NCBI RefSeq assembly: GCF_002802985.1
Contig: NZ_NVPT01000039.1
Location: 1 to 33,948, forward strand
Origin: Geodermatophilus chilensis
GTDB lineage: Bacteria > Actinomycetota > Actinomycetes > Mycobacteriales > Geodermatophilaceae
DNA length: 33,948 nt
Reading direction: 5' to 3'
Each line of letters begins with the position of its first letter. The first letter of the stretch is position 1. The notes below the pieces were generated by a model. The model saw only the letters and a program-made list of their open reading frames with translations, was not told the DNA's origin and made no database searches. The position numbers and the translations under genes were made by a program. Shown one piece after another: positions 1 through 9,089 of the stretch.

Positions 1-15
1 AGATGTGTATAAGAG
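1..15. other. Sequencing adapter remnant (Nextera mosaic end)
   Basis: The first 15 bases equal the first 15 bases of the Tn5 mosaic end used in Nextera libraries (AGATGTGTATAAGAG, normally followed by ACAG). They replace the last codons of egtD: the reading frame is perfect EgtD up to codon 309 and then turns into adapter-encoded Leu-Leu-Tyr-Thr-Ser. This is an untrimmed artefact at a contig end, not part of the genome. Confidence 0.93.
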
Positions 16-942
16 CCCGGTCCACCACCGCGTCATCCGCAGGCCCGCCGCCGCCAGCTCGGCCTCGACCCGCTCGCGGCGGAACTTCGCCGAGACCTCG
101 GTGCGCAGCTCTTCCCCGGCGGCGAACCGGACGTCGAGGTCCAGCGCCGGCACGTGCACCACCTGGTCGGTCAGCGAGCGCAGCCGCATCTCGATCCACT
201 CGTGCTCGGCGTCCCACACGGCGACGTGCTCGAAGGCCGTCGGGTCGAAGTCGGCGCCCAGCTCGCGGTCCAGCACGCGCAGCACGTTGCGGTTGAACTC
301 CGCGGTGACCCCCGCGGCGTCGTCGTAGGCCCGCACCAGCCGGGCGGGGTCCTTGACCAGGTCGGTGCCGAGGAGGAAGGAGTCCCCGGGCTGCAGCGTG
401 CCGGCCAGGTCGGCGAGGAACGCCGCCCGCGCGTCGGGCTCCAGGTTGCCGATGGTCGAGCCGAGGAAGGCCACCAGCCGGCGTCCCGACCGCGGCAGCT
501 CGCCCAGGTGGCGGGTGAAGTCGCCGACGACGGCGTCCACCGCCACGCCGGGGTACTCGGCGGTGATCGCCGCCCCGGCCGCCTGCAGCACCGACGGGTC
601 GACGTCGCAGGGCACGAACCGGTGCAGCGTCCCGGCGTCGCGCAGGGCGTCCAGCAGCAGCCGCGTCTTCTCCGACGTCCCGCTGCCCAGTTCGACCAGG
701 ACGTCGGCGCCCGACGCCGCGGCGATCTCGCCCGCGCGCGCGGCGAGCACGGCCCGCTCGGCGCGGGTCGGGTAGTACTCCGGCAGCCGGGTGATCTCGT
801 CGAACAGCTCGCTGCCCCGCTCGTCGTAGAACCACCGCGGCGGCAGCGTCTTCGGCGTGGCGGTCAGGCCGGCGCGGGCGTCGGCGCGCAGCGCGTCCGT
901 GGCGTCCTCGGGGGCGAGGTGGTTGGTGAGCGAGATCGACAC
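16..942 (-). CDS. egtD: EgtD, L-histidine N-alpha-methyltransferase (3' end missing)
   Basis: EgtD uses three S-adenosylmethionine molecules to trimethylate histidine to hercynine, the first committed step of ergothioneine synthesis in the cytosol. The GTG start at 942 has a CTGGAG ribosome site 4 bases upstream. About 309 codons are present; actinobacterial EgtD is about 320 aa, so only the last dozen residues are lost to the contig end. Visible hallmarks are [18 protein letters not shown] near the N-terminus, the SAM motif [28 protein letters not shown] in the middle and TRWWT at the C-terminus. The gene lies 38 nt after egtC on the same strand and closes the visible operon; egtE would be expected just outside the window. 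Identification is secure from these motifs plus the neighbours. Confidence 0.95.
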
Positions 943-980
943 GGGGCTCCAGTGCTCGTCGGTGGGAGGGGCTGGGTGGG

Positions 981-1670
981 TCAGGACAGCGACGTGGTCG
1001 TCAGGCCGTCGGGGGTGACCTCGACCAGCGACCGGTCGGGGACGTCGGTCCACCGGGGGTCGTCGTCCCACGGCTCGCTGGCCAGCGCGGTGCCGTCGGC
1101 GGTGACCAGCGCCGACAGCGTGTCGCCCCAGGTGGTGGCCAGCAGGCGGGTGCCGTCGGCGGCGAGCAGGTTCAGCCGGGCGCCGGGGTCGGCGGCACCC
1201 ACCTCGCGCACGGTGTCGCCCAGGGCGTCGAGCCCGCGGTCGAACACCAGCGCCGCGAGCAGCGCGCTGTCGACCGTCGACTCGGCATCGCGCACCGGCG
1301 GCAGCACCGCGCGGTCGACCCGGCCGTTGTGCGACAGCAGCCCGCGCCCGTCGGTGAAGGGCGCTGCGGCGCTCTCCTCCAGCGGCATGCCGACGGTCGC
1401 CGAGCGGACGGCGGCCACCACGCACCCGGAGGAGAGCACCGGCGCGACCGAGGCGAACGACGGGTCACCCCACAGTGGCCGGGCCGAGCGCCAGCGCGCC
1501 GGCTGCGGGCGGCCCGGCGTGTAGAACCCCACGCCCCAGCCGTCGGCGTTGACCGTGCCGTACCGCTGGCGGCGCGGCGCGTACGACTGCACGAGCAGCG
1601 AGGACGGCGGCTCGAGCACCAGCTCGGCCAGCGTCCGCGGCCGGCCCAGCCAGGCGAGGTGCCGGCACAT
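981..1670 (-). CDS. egtC: EgtC, gamma-glutamyl-hercynylcysteine sulfoxide hydrolase
   Basis: A class II glutamine-amidotransferase-like Ntn hydrolase of 229 aa that removes the gamma-glutamyl group from the EgtB product, leaving hercynylcysteine sulfoxide. The protein starts MCRHLAWLG: Cys2 becomes the N-terminal nucleophile after Met removal, which fixes the start at the ATG at 1670. [10 protein letters not shown] and LLSHNGRVD are the glutaminase-fold motifs. The ATG overlaps the egtB stop by one base (TGATG), so translation is probably coupled. The length is normal for EgtC and the operon position between egtB and egtD agrees. Confidence 0.95.
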   Translation of the reverse strand: MCRHLAWLGRPRTLAELVLEPPSSLLVQSYAPRRQRYGTVNADGWGVGFYTPGRPQPARWRSARPLWGDPSFASVAPVLSSGCVVAAVRSATVGMPLEESAAAPFTDGRGLLSHNGRVDRAVLPPVRDAESTVDSALLAALVFDRGLDALGDTVREVGAADPGARLNLLAADGTRLLATTWGDTLSALVTADGTALASEPWDDDPRWTDVPDRSLVEVTPDGLTTTSLS

Positions 1671-2977
1671 CAGGCCGACCAGGCCAGCCGGAAGCCGCTG
1701 AAGACCTGCCGGCGGATCGGGTGGTCCCAGTTGCGGAAGCTCGGCCGCAGGATCGACGCGCCGACCGCCCAGGAGCCGCCGCGCAGCACCTTGTAGTCGC
1801 CGCCGAAGAACGGCGCGGAGTAGTCGGCGTAGAGCATCGGCCGGAAGCCCGGCCACGGGGTGAAGTTCGAGGAGGTCCACTCCCAGACGTCGCCCATCAG
1901 CTGCTCGGCGCCGTAGGCGGAGGCGCCGGCCGGGTAGGCGCCCACGGGCGCCGGGCGCAGCGCGTCGCCCCCGAGGTTGGCGAGGGCGGACGACGGCTCC
2001 GCCGAGCCCCACGGGAAGCGGCGGCGCCGCCGGGTGGCCGGGTCCCAGACGGCGGCCTTCTCCCACTCCACCTCGGTGGGCAGCCGCGCGCCGGCCGGGG
2101 CCGCGCCGGTCGCCCCCGCCCAGGCCGCGTAGGCCTCGGCCTCGAAGTGGGTGACGTGCTGGACCGGCTCGTCGGCCGGGACGGTCTCGACGGCGCCGAA
2201 GCGGGTCCGGGTGCCGTCGGCGTCCCAGAACTGCGGGCGCTCCAGCCCGGCCTCCACCCGGTGCGCCCAGCCGCGCTCGGACCACCAGCGCCGGTCGTCG
2301 TAGCCGCCGTCGGCGACGAACGCGGCGTACTCGGCGTTGGTCACCGGCACCCGACCGATGCGGAAGGACGGGACGTCGACGACGTGCGCCGGCCGCTCGT
2401 TGTCCAGGGAGAACGGCTCGTCGGCGGCGTCCACGCCGAGCACGAACTCCCCGCCGGGCACGAGCACCGACGTGCCCGCCACCCCGGGCCGCCCGGGCGG
2501 CAGCGGCGTCCCGGCGCCGAGCAGCGGCGGTCCGGAGCGCAGGTTGAGCGCCTGCAGCATCGTCTCGTCGTGCTGCTGCTCGTGGCTGACCACCATCGCG
2601 AAGTCGAACGGGTCGCCGTCGTCGTCCCGGCCCAGCCGCCCCAGCCGGTCGAGCACCCGGCCGCGCACCTCGCCGCAGAACGAGCGCGCCTCCACCGGGG
2701 GCAGCAGCGGCAGCCGCGAGCGGACGGCGCGCGGGTGGGTGAACGCGTCGTAGAGCGCCTCGACGTCGGCCGGCAGGAGCCCCTCGCGGCGGGCGTCGCC
2801 GCGCCGCAGCAGCCAGAGGTCCTCCTGCTGGCCGATGTGCGCGAGGTCCCAGACCAGCGGGCTGAGCAGCGGGGTGTGCTGGCGCAGCAGCTCCGGCTCG
2901 TCGTGGTCGGTGAGCCGCAGCGTGCGCTGCCGCGCGGTCTCCAGGTCGCGGGCGAGGGTCTCGGTCAGGTCGGTCAC
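1670..2977 (-). CDS. egtB: EgtB, hercynine oxygenase (sulfoxide synthase)
   Basis: A non-heme iron enzyme of 435 aa that joins hercynine and gamma-glutamylcysteine using O2, giving gamma-glutamyl-hercynylcysteine sulfoxide. The N-terminal DinB-like half holds the three iron-binding histidines: His47 in [11 protein letters not shown] and His132/His136 in SHEQQHDE, spaced as in mycobacterial EgtB. Arg83 and Arg86 (HPRAVRSRL) sit where that enzyme binds the gamma-Glu-Cys substrate (inference from spacing). The C-terminal half is a formylglycine-generating-enzyme-like fold ([42 protein letters not shown]). The GTG start overlaps the egtA stop by 4 nt (GTGA), and the gene ends overlapping egtC. 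A longer open frame upstream is read-through over egtA and is not coding. Confidence 0.95.
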   Translation of the reverse strand: MTDLTETLARDLETARQRTLRLTDHDEPELLRQHTPLLSPLVWDLAHIGQQEDLWLLRRGDARREGLLPADVEALYDAFTHPRAVRSRLPLLPPVEARSFCGEVRGRVLDRLGRLGRDDDGDPFDFAMVVSHEQQHDETMLQALNLRSGPPLLGAGTPLPPGRPGVAGTSVLVPGGEFVLGVDAADEPFSLDNERPAHVVDVPSFRIGRVPVTNAEYAAFVADGGYDDRRWWSERGWAHRVEAGLERPQFWDADGTRTRFGAVETVPADEPVQHVTHFEAEAYAAWAGATGAAPAGARLPTEVEWEKAAVWDPATRRRRRFPWGSAEPSSALANLGGDALRPAPVGAYPAGASAYGAEQLMGDVWEWTSSNFTPWPGFRPMLYADYSAPFFGGDYKVLRGGSWAVGASILRPSFRNWDHPIRRQVFSGFRLAWSA

Positions 2978-4230
2978 TGGAGGGCTCCCGTGGCTGAGAG
3001 GAGGGCGGCGGTGGGGCCACCGGCCCGGGCGGTGTCGAGCAGGGCGTCGCCGGGGCAGCGGCCCCGGTCGACGAGGTCGGCGAGCGCCTCGACCTCCGGC
3101 CGCAGCGCGGCGGGGACGGCGGCGCAGGCGGCGGCGAGGCAGGCGCGGGCGGCGGCGTGCAGCGCGGGGTCGGCCAGGCCCACGCGGGCGGCGCGGTCCC
3201 AGGCGCCGGCGACCGGCACGGTGGCCGCCGCGGCGTGCCCGGCCGCGACCGGGTCGTCGAGCAGCACCGCGGTCACCGCCGCCAGTGCCGGCCACCACGG
3301 CTCGGGCGCGGCGTCGAGGTAGCGGATCTCCAGGTAGCCGCGCGGCCGCACCGGCGGGAACAGCGTGGTCAGGTGGTAGTCCAGGTCGGCGGCCGTGGGC
3401 GCCCGGCCGCCGAGCGGGACGTCGCCGGTGACCCAGTCGGCGAAGCGGACCCGCTCGCGCACCGGCACCGCGCCGCCGCCGTCGGGGTCGCGCACCAGCA
3501 TCACCGGCGCGGTCAGCGCGTACCCGGCCCACTCGCCGCACGGGTCCGCGCCGCCGAGCAGCGGCCCGCAGCGGGCCTGGTCGAGGTCGCCCCACACCCG
3601 CTGCCGCTGCGAGACCCAGCCGGTCGGGCGGCCCCCGGCGAGCGGTGAGCAGGCCGCGACGGCGACGAGGGTGGGCCCCAGCTGGTGGGCCAGCGACACC
3701 CGCTCGCTCCAGCCGGCGCACGGCCCGGCGTCCAGGTTGACCTGCAGCGCGGCGGTGCCGGTCATCATCGCCGTCCCGGCCTCGGCGCAGCCGACGGCGG
3801 CGAAGTGCTCCTCCATCGCGGCGTAGCGGGGGGCGGGGCAGACCCGGGCCGGGGGCCGCAGCGGGTCTGCGCCGACCGGGGCCACGGCGAGCCGCTCGGT
3901 GGCCAGGACGGCGGCGAGCGCGTCGCGGTCGGCGCGCAGCGCCGCCACCGCGGCGGCGACGCCGGGGTACGGCGGGGCGGACAGCTCCACCTGGCCGCCG
4001 GGCTCCAGGGTGACCCGGCTGCCGCCGGGCAGGGCGGGCAGCGCGTCGACCAGGTCGCGGATCCGCTGCCAGGGGACCCGGGAGCCGGGCGCGTCGAGGT
4101 CGACCAGGTGCGCCTCGAGCTCCAGGCCGACCGAGCCGACCGGGCCCGGGCGCAGCGCCGCACCGGCGACGTGCCCGACGGCCGTCTCCAGGTCGAGGAC
4201 AGCCGTGGGCTCCTCGGTGACCGGGGCCAC
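2974..4230 (-). CDS. egtA: EgtA, glutamate--cysteine ligase of ergothioneine synthesis
   Basis: An ATP-dependent ligase of the GCS2-like family that makes the gamma-glutamylcysteine used by EgtB; 418 aa from the chosen start. Motifs seen are [13 protein letters not shown] (first metal/ATP motif), [26 protein letters not shown] (substrate and ATP region) and [18 protein letters not shown]. The frame is open to a GTG at 4326, but the GTG at 4230 has GGAGG 11 nt upstream and gives a length close to mycobacterial EgtA (about 430 aa). A -10-like CAGGAT followed by GGGG at 4324-4315 (minus) lies right at the distal GTG, further arguing that translation starts downstream. First gene of the operon, divergent from the DUF309 gene. 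Confidence 0.9.
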   Translation of the reverse strand: MAPVTEEPTAVLDLETAVGHVAGAALRPGPVGSVGLELEAHLVDLDAPGSRVPWQRIRDLVDALPALPGGSRVTLEPGGQVELSAPPYPGVAAAVAALRADRDALAAVLATERLAVAPVGADPLRPPARVCPAPRYAAMEEHFAAVGCAEAGTAMMTGTAALQVNLDAGPCAGWSERVSLAHQLGPTLVAVAACSPLAGGRPTGWVSQRQRVWGDLDQARCGPLLGGADPCGEWAGYALTAPVMLVRDPDGGGAVPVRERVRFADWVTGDVPLGGRAPTAADLDYHLTTLFPPVRPRGYLEIRYLDAAPEPWWPALAAVTAVLLDDPVAAGHAAAATVPVAGAWDRAARVGLADPALHAAARACLAAACAAVPAALRPEVEALADLVDRGRCPGDALLDTARAGGPTAALLSATGALQ

Positions 4231-4314
4231 GAGCCCCACCCCCTCCAGGTCCGGACCGGTCGACGACGACCGCGGGTCGGTGCGGGGGCGGCCCGTCCTG
4301 CGGCCGTCCTCGGC

Positions 4315-4324
4315 CCCATCCTGC
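4315..4324 (-). promoter_or_regulatory. Probable -10 region of the egt operon
   Basis: On the minus strand CAGGAT is followed by GGGG, the same arrangement as CACGAT-GGGG in front of malic enzyme and rhodanese. TTGTGC lies 19 nt upstream as a possible -35. Transcription would start about 80 nt ahead of the egtA GTG at 4230. Pattern-based only. Confidence 0.4.
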
Positions 4325-4376
4325 ACGGGACCACCGACAGACGCACAACCCGGCGGCGTCCGACCGGTGTTCGCGT

Positions 4377-4382
4377 CAGGAT
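4377..4382 (+). promoter_or_regulatory. -10 hexamer of a probable leaderless DUF309 transcript
   Basis: CAGGAT (xAxxxT) ends exactly 6 nt before the GTG at 4389, the spacing expected when transcription starts at or next to the start codon. No good -35 is visible. The AGGA inside the hexamer could alternatively act as a weak ribosome site. Confidence 0.35.
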
Positions 4383-4388
4383 CGTCGG

Positions 4389-4862
4389 GTGGATGTCGAC
4401 CGCGACCGGGACCCTGCCGGCCGGGCCCGCAACGCCCGCCCTCGCGACGCGTTGGGCCGGCCGCTGCCGCGCGGTGCCGTGGGGGAGGAGCGGGCGCCGG
4501 AGGGCGTGCTGCGGACGCCGGAGCAGGCGCTCACCGAGGCGCAGCAGCTGCTGGACGCCGGGCGGCCCTTCCACGCCCACGAGGTGCTCGAGGACGCGTG
4601 GAAGTCCGCGCCGGACCCGGAGCGGCAGCTGTGGCGCGGGCTGGCCCAGCTCGCCGTCGGGCTGACCCACGTGGCGCGGGGCAACGACCGGGGCGCCGGG
4701 CGGCTGCTGGAGCGCGGCGCGGGCAACGTCGCCGCCTACGCCGACGCCCCGCCGCACGGCGTCGACGTCGCCGGCCTGGTCGCCTGGGGCCGGGCGCTGG
4801 CCGCCGCGCCGCCGCCGGCGCGGGACGCCGCGGCGCTCGCGCCCCGGCTGCGGGCCTCGTGA
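4389..4862 (+). CDS. DUF309 family protein
   Basis: A 157-aa soluble protein of the DUF309 family, whose biochemical role is unknown. The family signature FHAHEVLEDAWKSA is at residues 55-68, followed by the helical LWRGLAQLAVGLTHVARGN. The N-terminus (MDVDRDRDPAGRARNARPRDALGRPLP) is rich in Arg and Asp, as is usual for actinobacterial members. Start is GTG at 4389. It is divergent from egtA with a 158-nt gap that holds promoters for both, and is followed 83 nt later by a methyltransferase. No functional link to ergothioneine can be claimed beyond position. Confidence 0.85.
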   Translation: MDVDRDRDPAGRARNARPRDALGRPLPRGAVGEERAPEGVLRTPEQALTEAQQLLDAGRPFHAHEVLEDAWKSAPDPERQLWRGLAQLAVGLTHVARGNDRGAGRLLERGAGNVAAYADAPPHGVDVAGLVAWGRALAAAPPPARDAAALAPRLRAS

Positions 4863-4945
4863 CCCCCGACCCGGTCGCGCGCCTCTGCGCGGCCGGGGTG
4901 GTGGCCCCTTCCGGCGGGCTGTGACCCGGAGCACACTGCCGGGCC

Positions 4946-5749
4946 ATGAGTGCCGCGCCCGCCGCCGCCCGCACCCGCGAGGTCTGGGCCGCCGGCGACT
5001 ACCAGCGGGTGGGCGTCCGGCTGGTCCCGGCCGCCGAGCAGCTCGTCACCGACCTCGCCGTCCGCCCGGGGGACCGGGTGCTCGACGTGGCCGGCGGAAC
5101 GGGCAACGCCGCGCTGGCCGCGGCCCGCCGCGACGGCGAGGTCGTGTGCACCGACGTCGTCCCGGAGCTGCTGGAGCTCGCCCGGCGGCGGGCCGAGCTG
5201 GAGGGGCTGTCGTACGCCACCGAGGTCGCCGACGCCTGCGCGCTGCCCTTCGCCGACGCGTCCTTCGACGTCGTCGTCTCCACGTTCGGTGTCGTCTTCG
5301 CCGCCGAGCCGGAGCCGGCCGCCCGGGAGATGCTCCGGGTGCTGCGCCCCGGCGGCCGGCTGGGGCTCACCGCCTGGCGGCCGGACGCCCCCGGTGGCCG
5401 GCTGCTGGCGCTGCTCACCCGGCACGACCCGGCCGGCGCCACCGGGGACCCGCTGCGCTGGGGGACGCCGGAGGGGGTGGAGGGGCTGCTCGATCCCGGC
5501 GAGGTGCGCCAGGTGCGGCACGCCGAGCGGACCGTGGACATGACCGCGCCGTCCCTGGCCGCGCAGTGGCAGCGCTACCGCGACTGGTTCGGCCCGGTGC
5601 ACGTGGCCTGGCGGCGGCTGGACCCCGCGGGCCGGGCCGCGCTGGAGGCGGACTTCGCCGACCTGTGGGGCAGCTCGACCCGGGGCGGTGGCCCGGGCAT
5701 CGTGGTACCCAACACCTACCTGCAGACGACGGCCGTGCGGGCCGGCTGA
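4946..5749 (+). CDS. Class I SAM-dependent methyltransferase
   Basis: A 267-aa methyltransferase of the Methyltransf_11/UbiE-like group; substrate unknown. Motif I is VLDVAGGTGNAAL (residues 46-58), the acidic residue at the end of strand 2 is Asp in VCTDVVPELL, motif II is PFADASFDVVVSTFGVVF and motif III is EMLRVLRPGGRLGLTAWRP. The C-terminal quarter (WQRYRDWFGPVHVAWRRLDP) resembles the cap region of small-molecule methyltransferases. No strong ribosome site precedes the ATG; CACACT lies 8 nt upstream and could be a -10 of a near-leaderless message. Probably co-transcribed with the SRPBCC gene 26 nt downstream. Confidence 0.85.
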   Translation: MSAAPAAARTREVWAAGDYQRVGVRLVPAAEQLVTDLAVRPGDRVLDVAGGTGNAALAAARRDGEVVCTDVVPELLELARRRAELEGLSYATEVADACALPFADASFDVVVSTFGVVFAAEPEPAAREMLRVLRPGGRLGLTAWRPDAPGGRLLALLTRHDPAGATGDPLRWGTPEGVEGLLDPGEVRQVRHAERTVDMTAPSLAAQWQRYRDWFGPVHVAWRRLDPAGRAALEADFADLWGSSTRGGGPGIVVPNTYLQTTAVRAG

Positions 5750-5775
5750 GAGCGGGCGGGGATGGGAGGCTGGAC

Positions 5776-6216
5776 GTGAGGAGCTACGAGGCGGCCGCGC
5801 GGATCGACGCGAGCCCCGAGCAGGTGTGGGCGCTGCTGGTCGACGTGGGCAGCTGGCGGGACTGGAACTCCGGCGTCGACCGGGTGGACGGCCGGGTCGC
5901 GCTCGGCGAGAAGCTGACGCTCTACGCCACGATGATCCGCACCCGCCCCCTCGAGGTGACGGTCACCGAGATCCGCCCGAGCGAGGTCATGCGCTGGCGC
6001 GGCGGGCTGCCGCTGGGGCTGGCGGTCATCGAGCGCACCTACCACCTCGACGCGCAGGAGGACGGCGGCACGGTCCTCACCGTCCGCGAGGACCACACCG
6101 GCCCGCTGGCCGCGCTGCTCGACCGCTCGACGCCGGACCTCAACCCCTCGTTCCGGCAGTTCTGCGAGGGGCTCAAGGCCCGCGCCGAGGGGCGCACCTC
6201 CCGCCCCGCCAGCTGA
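5776..6216 (+). CDS. SRPBCC family (polyketide cyclase/START-like) protein
   Basis: A 146-aa helix-grip-fold protein. The start of the domain is typical: YEAAARIDASPEQVWALLVDVGSWRDWNSGV (residues 4-34); the middle (TVTEIRPSEVMRWRGGLPLG) and end (TVLTVREDHTGPLAALLDRS...FCEGLKARAE) also fit polyketide cyclase 2-type SRPBCC proteins, which bind hydrophobic ligands or catalyse simple reactions. The ligand cannot be predicted. GTG at 5776 is chosen because GGGAGG ends 6 nt upstream; the ATG at 5762 is followed immediately by a stop. It likely forms a two-gene unit with the methyltransferase. Confidence 0.85.
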   Translation: MRSYEAAARIDASPEQVWALLVDVGSWRDWNSGVDRVDGRVALGEKLTLYATMIRTRPLEVTVTEIRPSEVMRWRGGLPLGLAVIERTYHLDAQEDGGTVLTVREDHTGPLAALLDRSTPDLNPSFRQFCEGLKARAEGRTSRPAS

Positions 6217-6268
6217 CCGGCGTCGCGACCACTGTGACCGCAACCACGCGTGCCCGGTGATCCGGTGC

Positions 6269-6278
6269 CACGATGGGG
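6269..6278 (+). promoter_or_regulatory. Probable -10 region of malic enzyme
   Basis: CACGAT-GGGG lies 10 nt before the ATG at 6285. The surrounding CCGGTGsCACGATGGGG is shared, with one difference, with the region just ahead of the rhodanese gene (19612-19628), which suggests a common promoter element. GGGGA also serves as the ribosome site for the ATG at 6285. Confidence 0.4.
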
Positions 6279-6284
6279 AACGCC

Positions 6285-7787
<1,503 letters not shown>

Positions 7788-7788
7788 G

Positions 7789-7965
7789 CTACCCCGCGTC
7801 GTCGCCGGCCGGTTCCGACTCCTCCGGCTCGAAGGTGTCGGCCTCGCCGAGACCCACCCCGACGCCGGTGTCGGTCGGGACCGACGGTCCGCCGTCCCGG
7901 TCCTGCTCCGGCGCCGACGGACGGGTCTCGTCCACCGGCGGCCGGCCCTGCGCGCTCTCGGTCAC
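7789..7965 (-). CDS. Small acidic hypothetical protein (58 aa)
   Basis: A short disordered, acidic protein: VTESAQGRPPVDETRPSAP, then a Gly/Val/Glu-rich end with GVGLGEADTFEPEESEPA. No known domain is recognised. The GTG start at 7965 has a perfect GGAGG at 7973-7977 with a 7-nt spacer, which is good evidence that it is translated; a longer in-frame extension to 8109 is unlikely. It is convergent with malic enzyme (stops 1 nt apart) and divergent from the DNA glycosylase. Low-complexity composition makes function unpredictable. Confidence 0.7.
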   Translation of the reverse strand: MTESAQGRPPVDETRPSAPEQDRDGGPSVPTDTGVGVGLGEADTFEPEESEPAGDDAG

Positions 7966-8037
7966 GTCCGGACCTCCTCGCGTCGACTGTCCGGATGATG
8001 GGGACACGGGGCGTCCGGGAGCAAGGCACCGCGGTGC

Positions 8038-8074
8038 GGTCGTGACGAGTGGGGGCCGGAGGCCTCCGCGAGGA
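8038..8074 (-). repeat. 37-bp repeat, copy 1
   Basis: Read on the minus strand this matches 15828-15864 (plus) at about 33 of 37 positions; both end in CCCCACTCGTCACGACC. It lies in the 191-nt spacer between the small acidic gene and the DNA glycosylase. Confidence 0.75.
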
Positions 8075-8119
8075 GGGACGCAGCGGCTCACCGTCTCGGG
8101 GGACGGCACCTGGCCGCGG

Positions 8120-8150
8120 TTGGAGGCCGGAGGCCGACCAGGGGCATAGT
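8120..8150 (+). promoter_or_regulatory. Probable leaderless promoter of the DNA glycosylase
   Basis: TTGGAG, 19 nt, CATAGT, then 6 nt to the GTG start. The -10 hexamer fits xAxxxT, and its position means the transcript would begin at the start codon. No Shine-Dalgarno sequence is present. Confidence 0.45.
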
Positions 8151-8156
8151 GGCCGG

Positions 8157-9011
8157 GTGCCCGAGCTGCCCGAGGTGGAGGCGCTGACCGCGTTCCTGCG
8201 CGAGAACGCCGTCGGCCACGTGGTGACCCGCGTCGACCTGGCCGCCGTCCAGGCGATCAAGACCTTCGACCCGCCGCTGTCGGCACTCGGCGGCCTGGAG
8301 CTCACCGGCGTCGCCCGGCACGGCAAGTTCCTCGACCTCGACGTCTCCGGCCTGCACCTCGTCGTCCACCTGGCGCGGGCCGGCTGGCTGCACTGGCGCA
8401 CCGGGCTGCCCTCCGCTCCGCCCAAGCCGGGCAAGGGACCGCTCGCGCTGCGCGTGCACCTGGACGACGGCAACGGCTTCGACCTCACCGAGCAGGGCAC
8501 CCGCAAGGGGCTGGCCGTCCACGTCGTCCGCTCGCCGGCCGAGGTGCCGGGCGTCGCCCGGCTCGGGCCCGACGCGCTGGAGGTGGACCGGGACGCGTTC
8601 GTCGCGCTGCTGGTCGGGCGCAGCGGCCAGCTCAAGGGCGCGCTCACCGACCAGACGCTGATCGCCGGCATCGGCAACGCATACTCCGACGAGATCCTGC
8701 ACGCCGCGCGGCTCTCGCCGTTCAAGATGGCCGACAAGCTCACCGACGACGAGGCCCTGCGCCTGTACGACGCGATGCGGGCGACCCTCGCCGGGGCGCT
8801 CGAGCGCCAGGTCGGGCAGCGGGCCGCGACGATGAAGGGCGAGAAGCGCTCCGGGTTGCAGGTGCACGCCCGCACCGGCTTGCCGTGCCCGGTGTGCGGC
8901 GACACCGTCCGCGAGGTCAGCTTCGCCGACACCTCGCTGCAGTACTGCCCGACCTGCCAGACCGGCGGCAAGCCGCTGGCCGACCGGCGGATGTCCAAGC
9001 TGCTGCGCTGA
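8157..9011 (+). CDS. Fpg/Nei family DNA glycosylase/AP lyase
   Basis: A base-excision repair enzyme that removes oxidised bases and cleaves the abasic site; 284 aa. After removal of the initiator residue the chain starts Pro-Glu-Leu: Pro2 is the Schiff-base nucleophile and Glu3 the general acid. Lys57 in ARHGKFLD corresponds to the conserved Fpg Lys57. The helix-two-turn-helix is LIAGIGNAYSDEILHAARLSPF and the C-terminal zinc finger is CPVC...CPTC at about residues 242-265. The start is set by this requirement for Pro2. It resembles an actinobacterial paralog group (PELPEVEALTAFL) rather than housekeeping Fpg (PELPEVE plus VVRRGL), so I do not assign mutM; substrate range is unknown. Confidence 0.9.
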   Translation: MPELPEVEALTAFLRENAVGHVVTRVDLAAVQAIKTFDPPLSALGGLELTGVARHGKFLDLDVSGLHLVVHLARAGWLHWRTGLPSAPPKPGKGPLALRVHLDDGNGFDLTEQGTRKGLAVHVVRSPAEVPGVARLGPDALEVDRDAFVALLVGRSGQLKGALTDQTLIAGIGNAYSDEILHAARLSPFKMADKLTDDEALRLYDAMRATLAGALERQVGQRAATMKGEKRSGLQVHARTGLPCPVCGDTVREVSFADTSLQYCPTCQTGGKPLADRRMSKLLR

Positions 9012-9032
9012 GGAAGGCCCCTCCCCGAGCGC

Positions 9033-9088
9033 GGCCCCGTCCCGGGTCCCGCCCCGAGCTTGCGAGGGGTGGGGAGGACGGGTCCTTC
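9033..9088 (-). repeat. Palindromic intergenic element, copy A (probable bidirectional terminator)
   Basis: Read on the minus strand it starts GAAGGACCC and continues with CCCCACCCCTCGC, a short loop, GCTCGGGGCGGGACCC and a closing arm. CCCGTCC pairs with GGACGGG as the outer stem. It fills the gap between the convergent DNA glycosylase and metallo-hydrolase genes. Copies B and C at 14242-14370 share the same core. Confidence 0.7.
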
Positions 9089-9089
9089 T

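Noticed and set aside
1721..3322. Long plus-strand open frame opposite egtB/egtA (533 codons)
   Set aside because: It is antisense to two clearly identified enzymes, has arginine- and glycine-rich composition with no domain, and arises from high GC content.
4231..4326. Longer EgtA with 32 extra N-terminal residues
   Set aside because: The extension is Arg/Asp-rich without similarity to EgtA, lacks a ribosome site, and overlaps a probable -10 hexamer.
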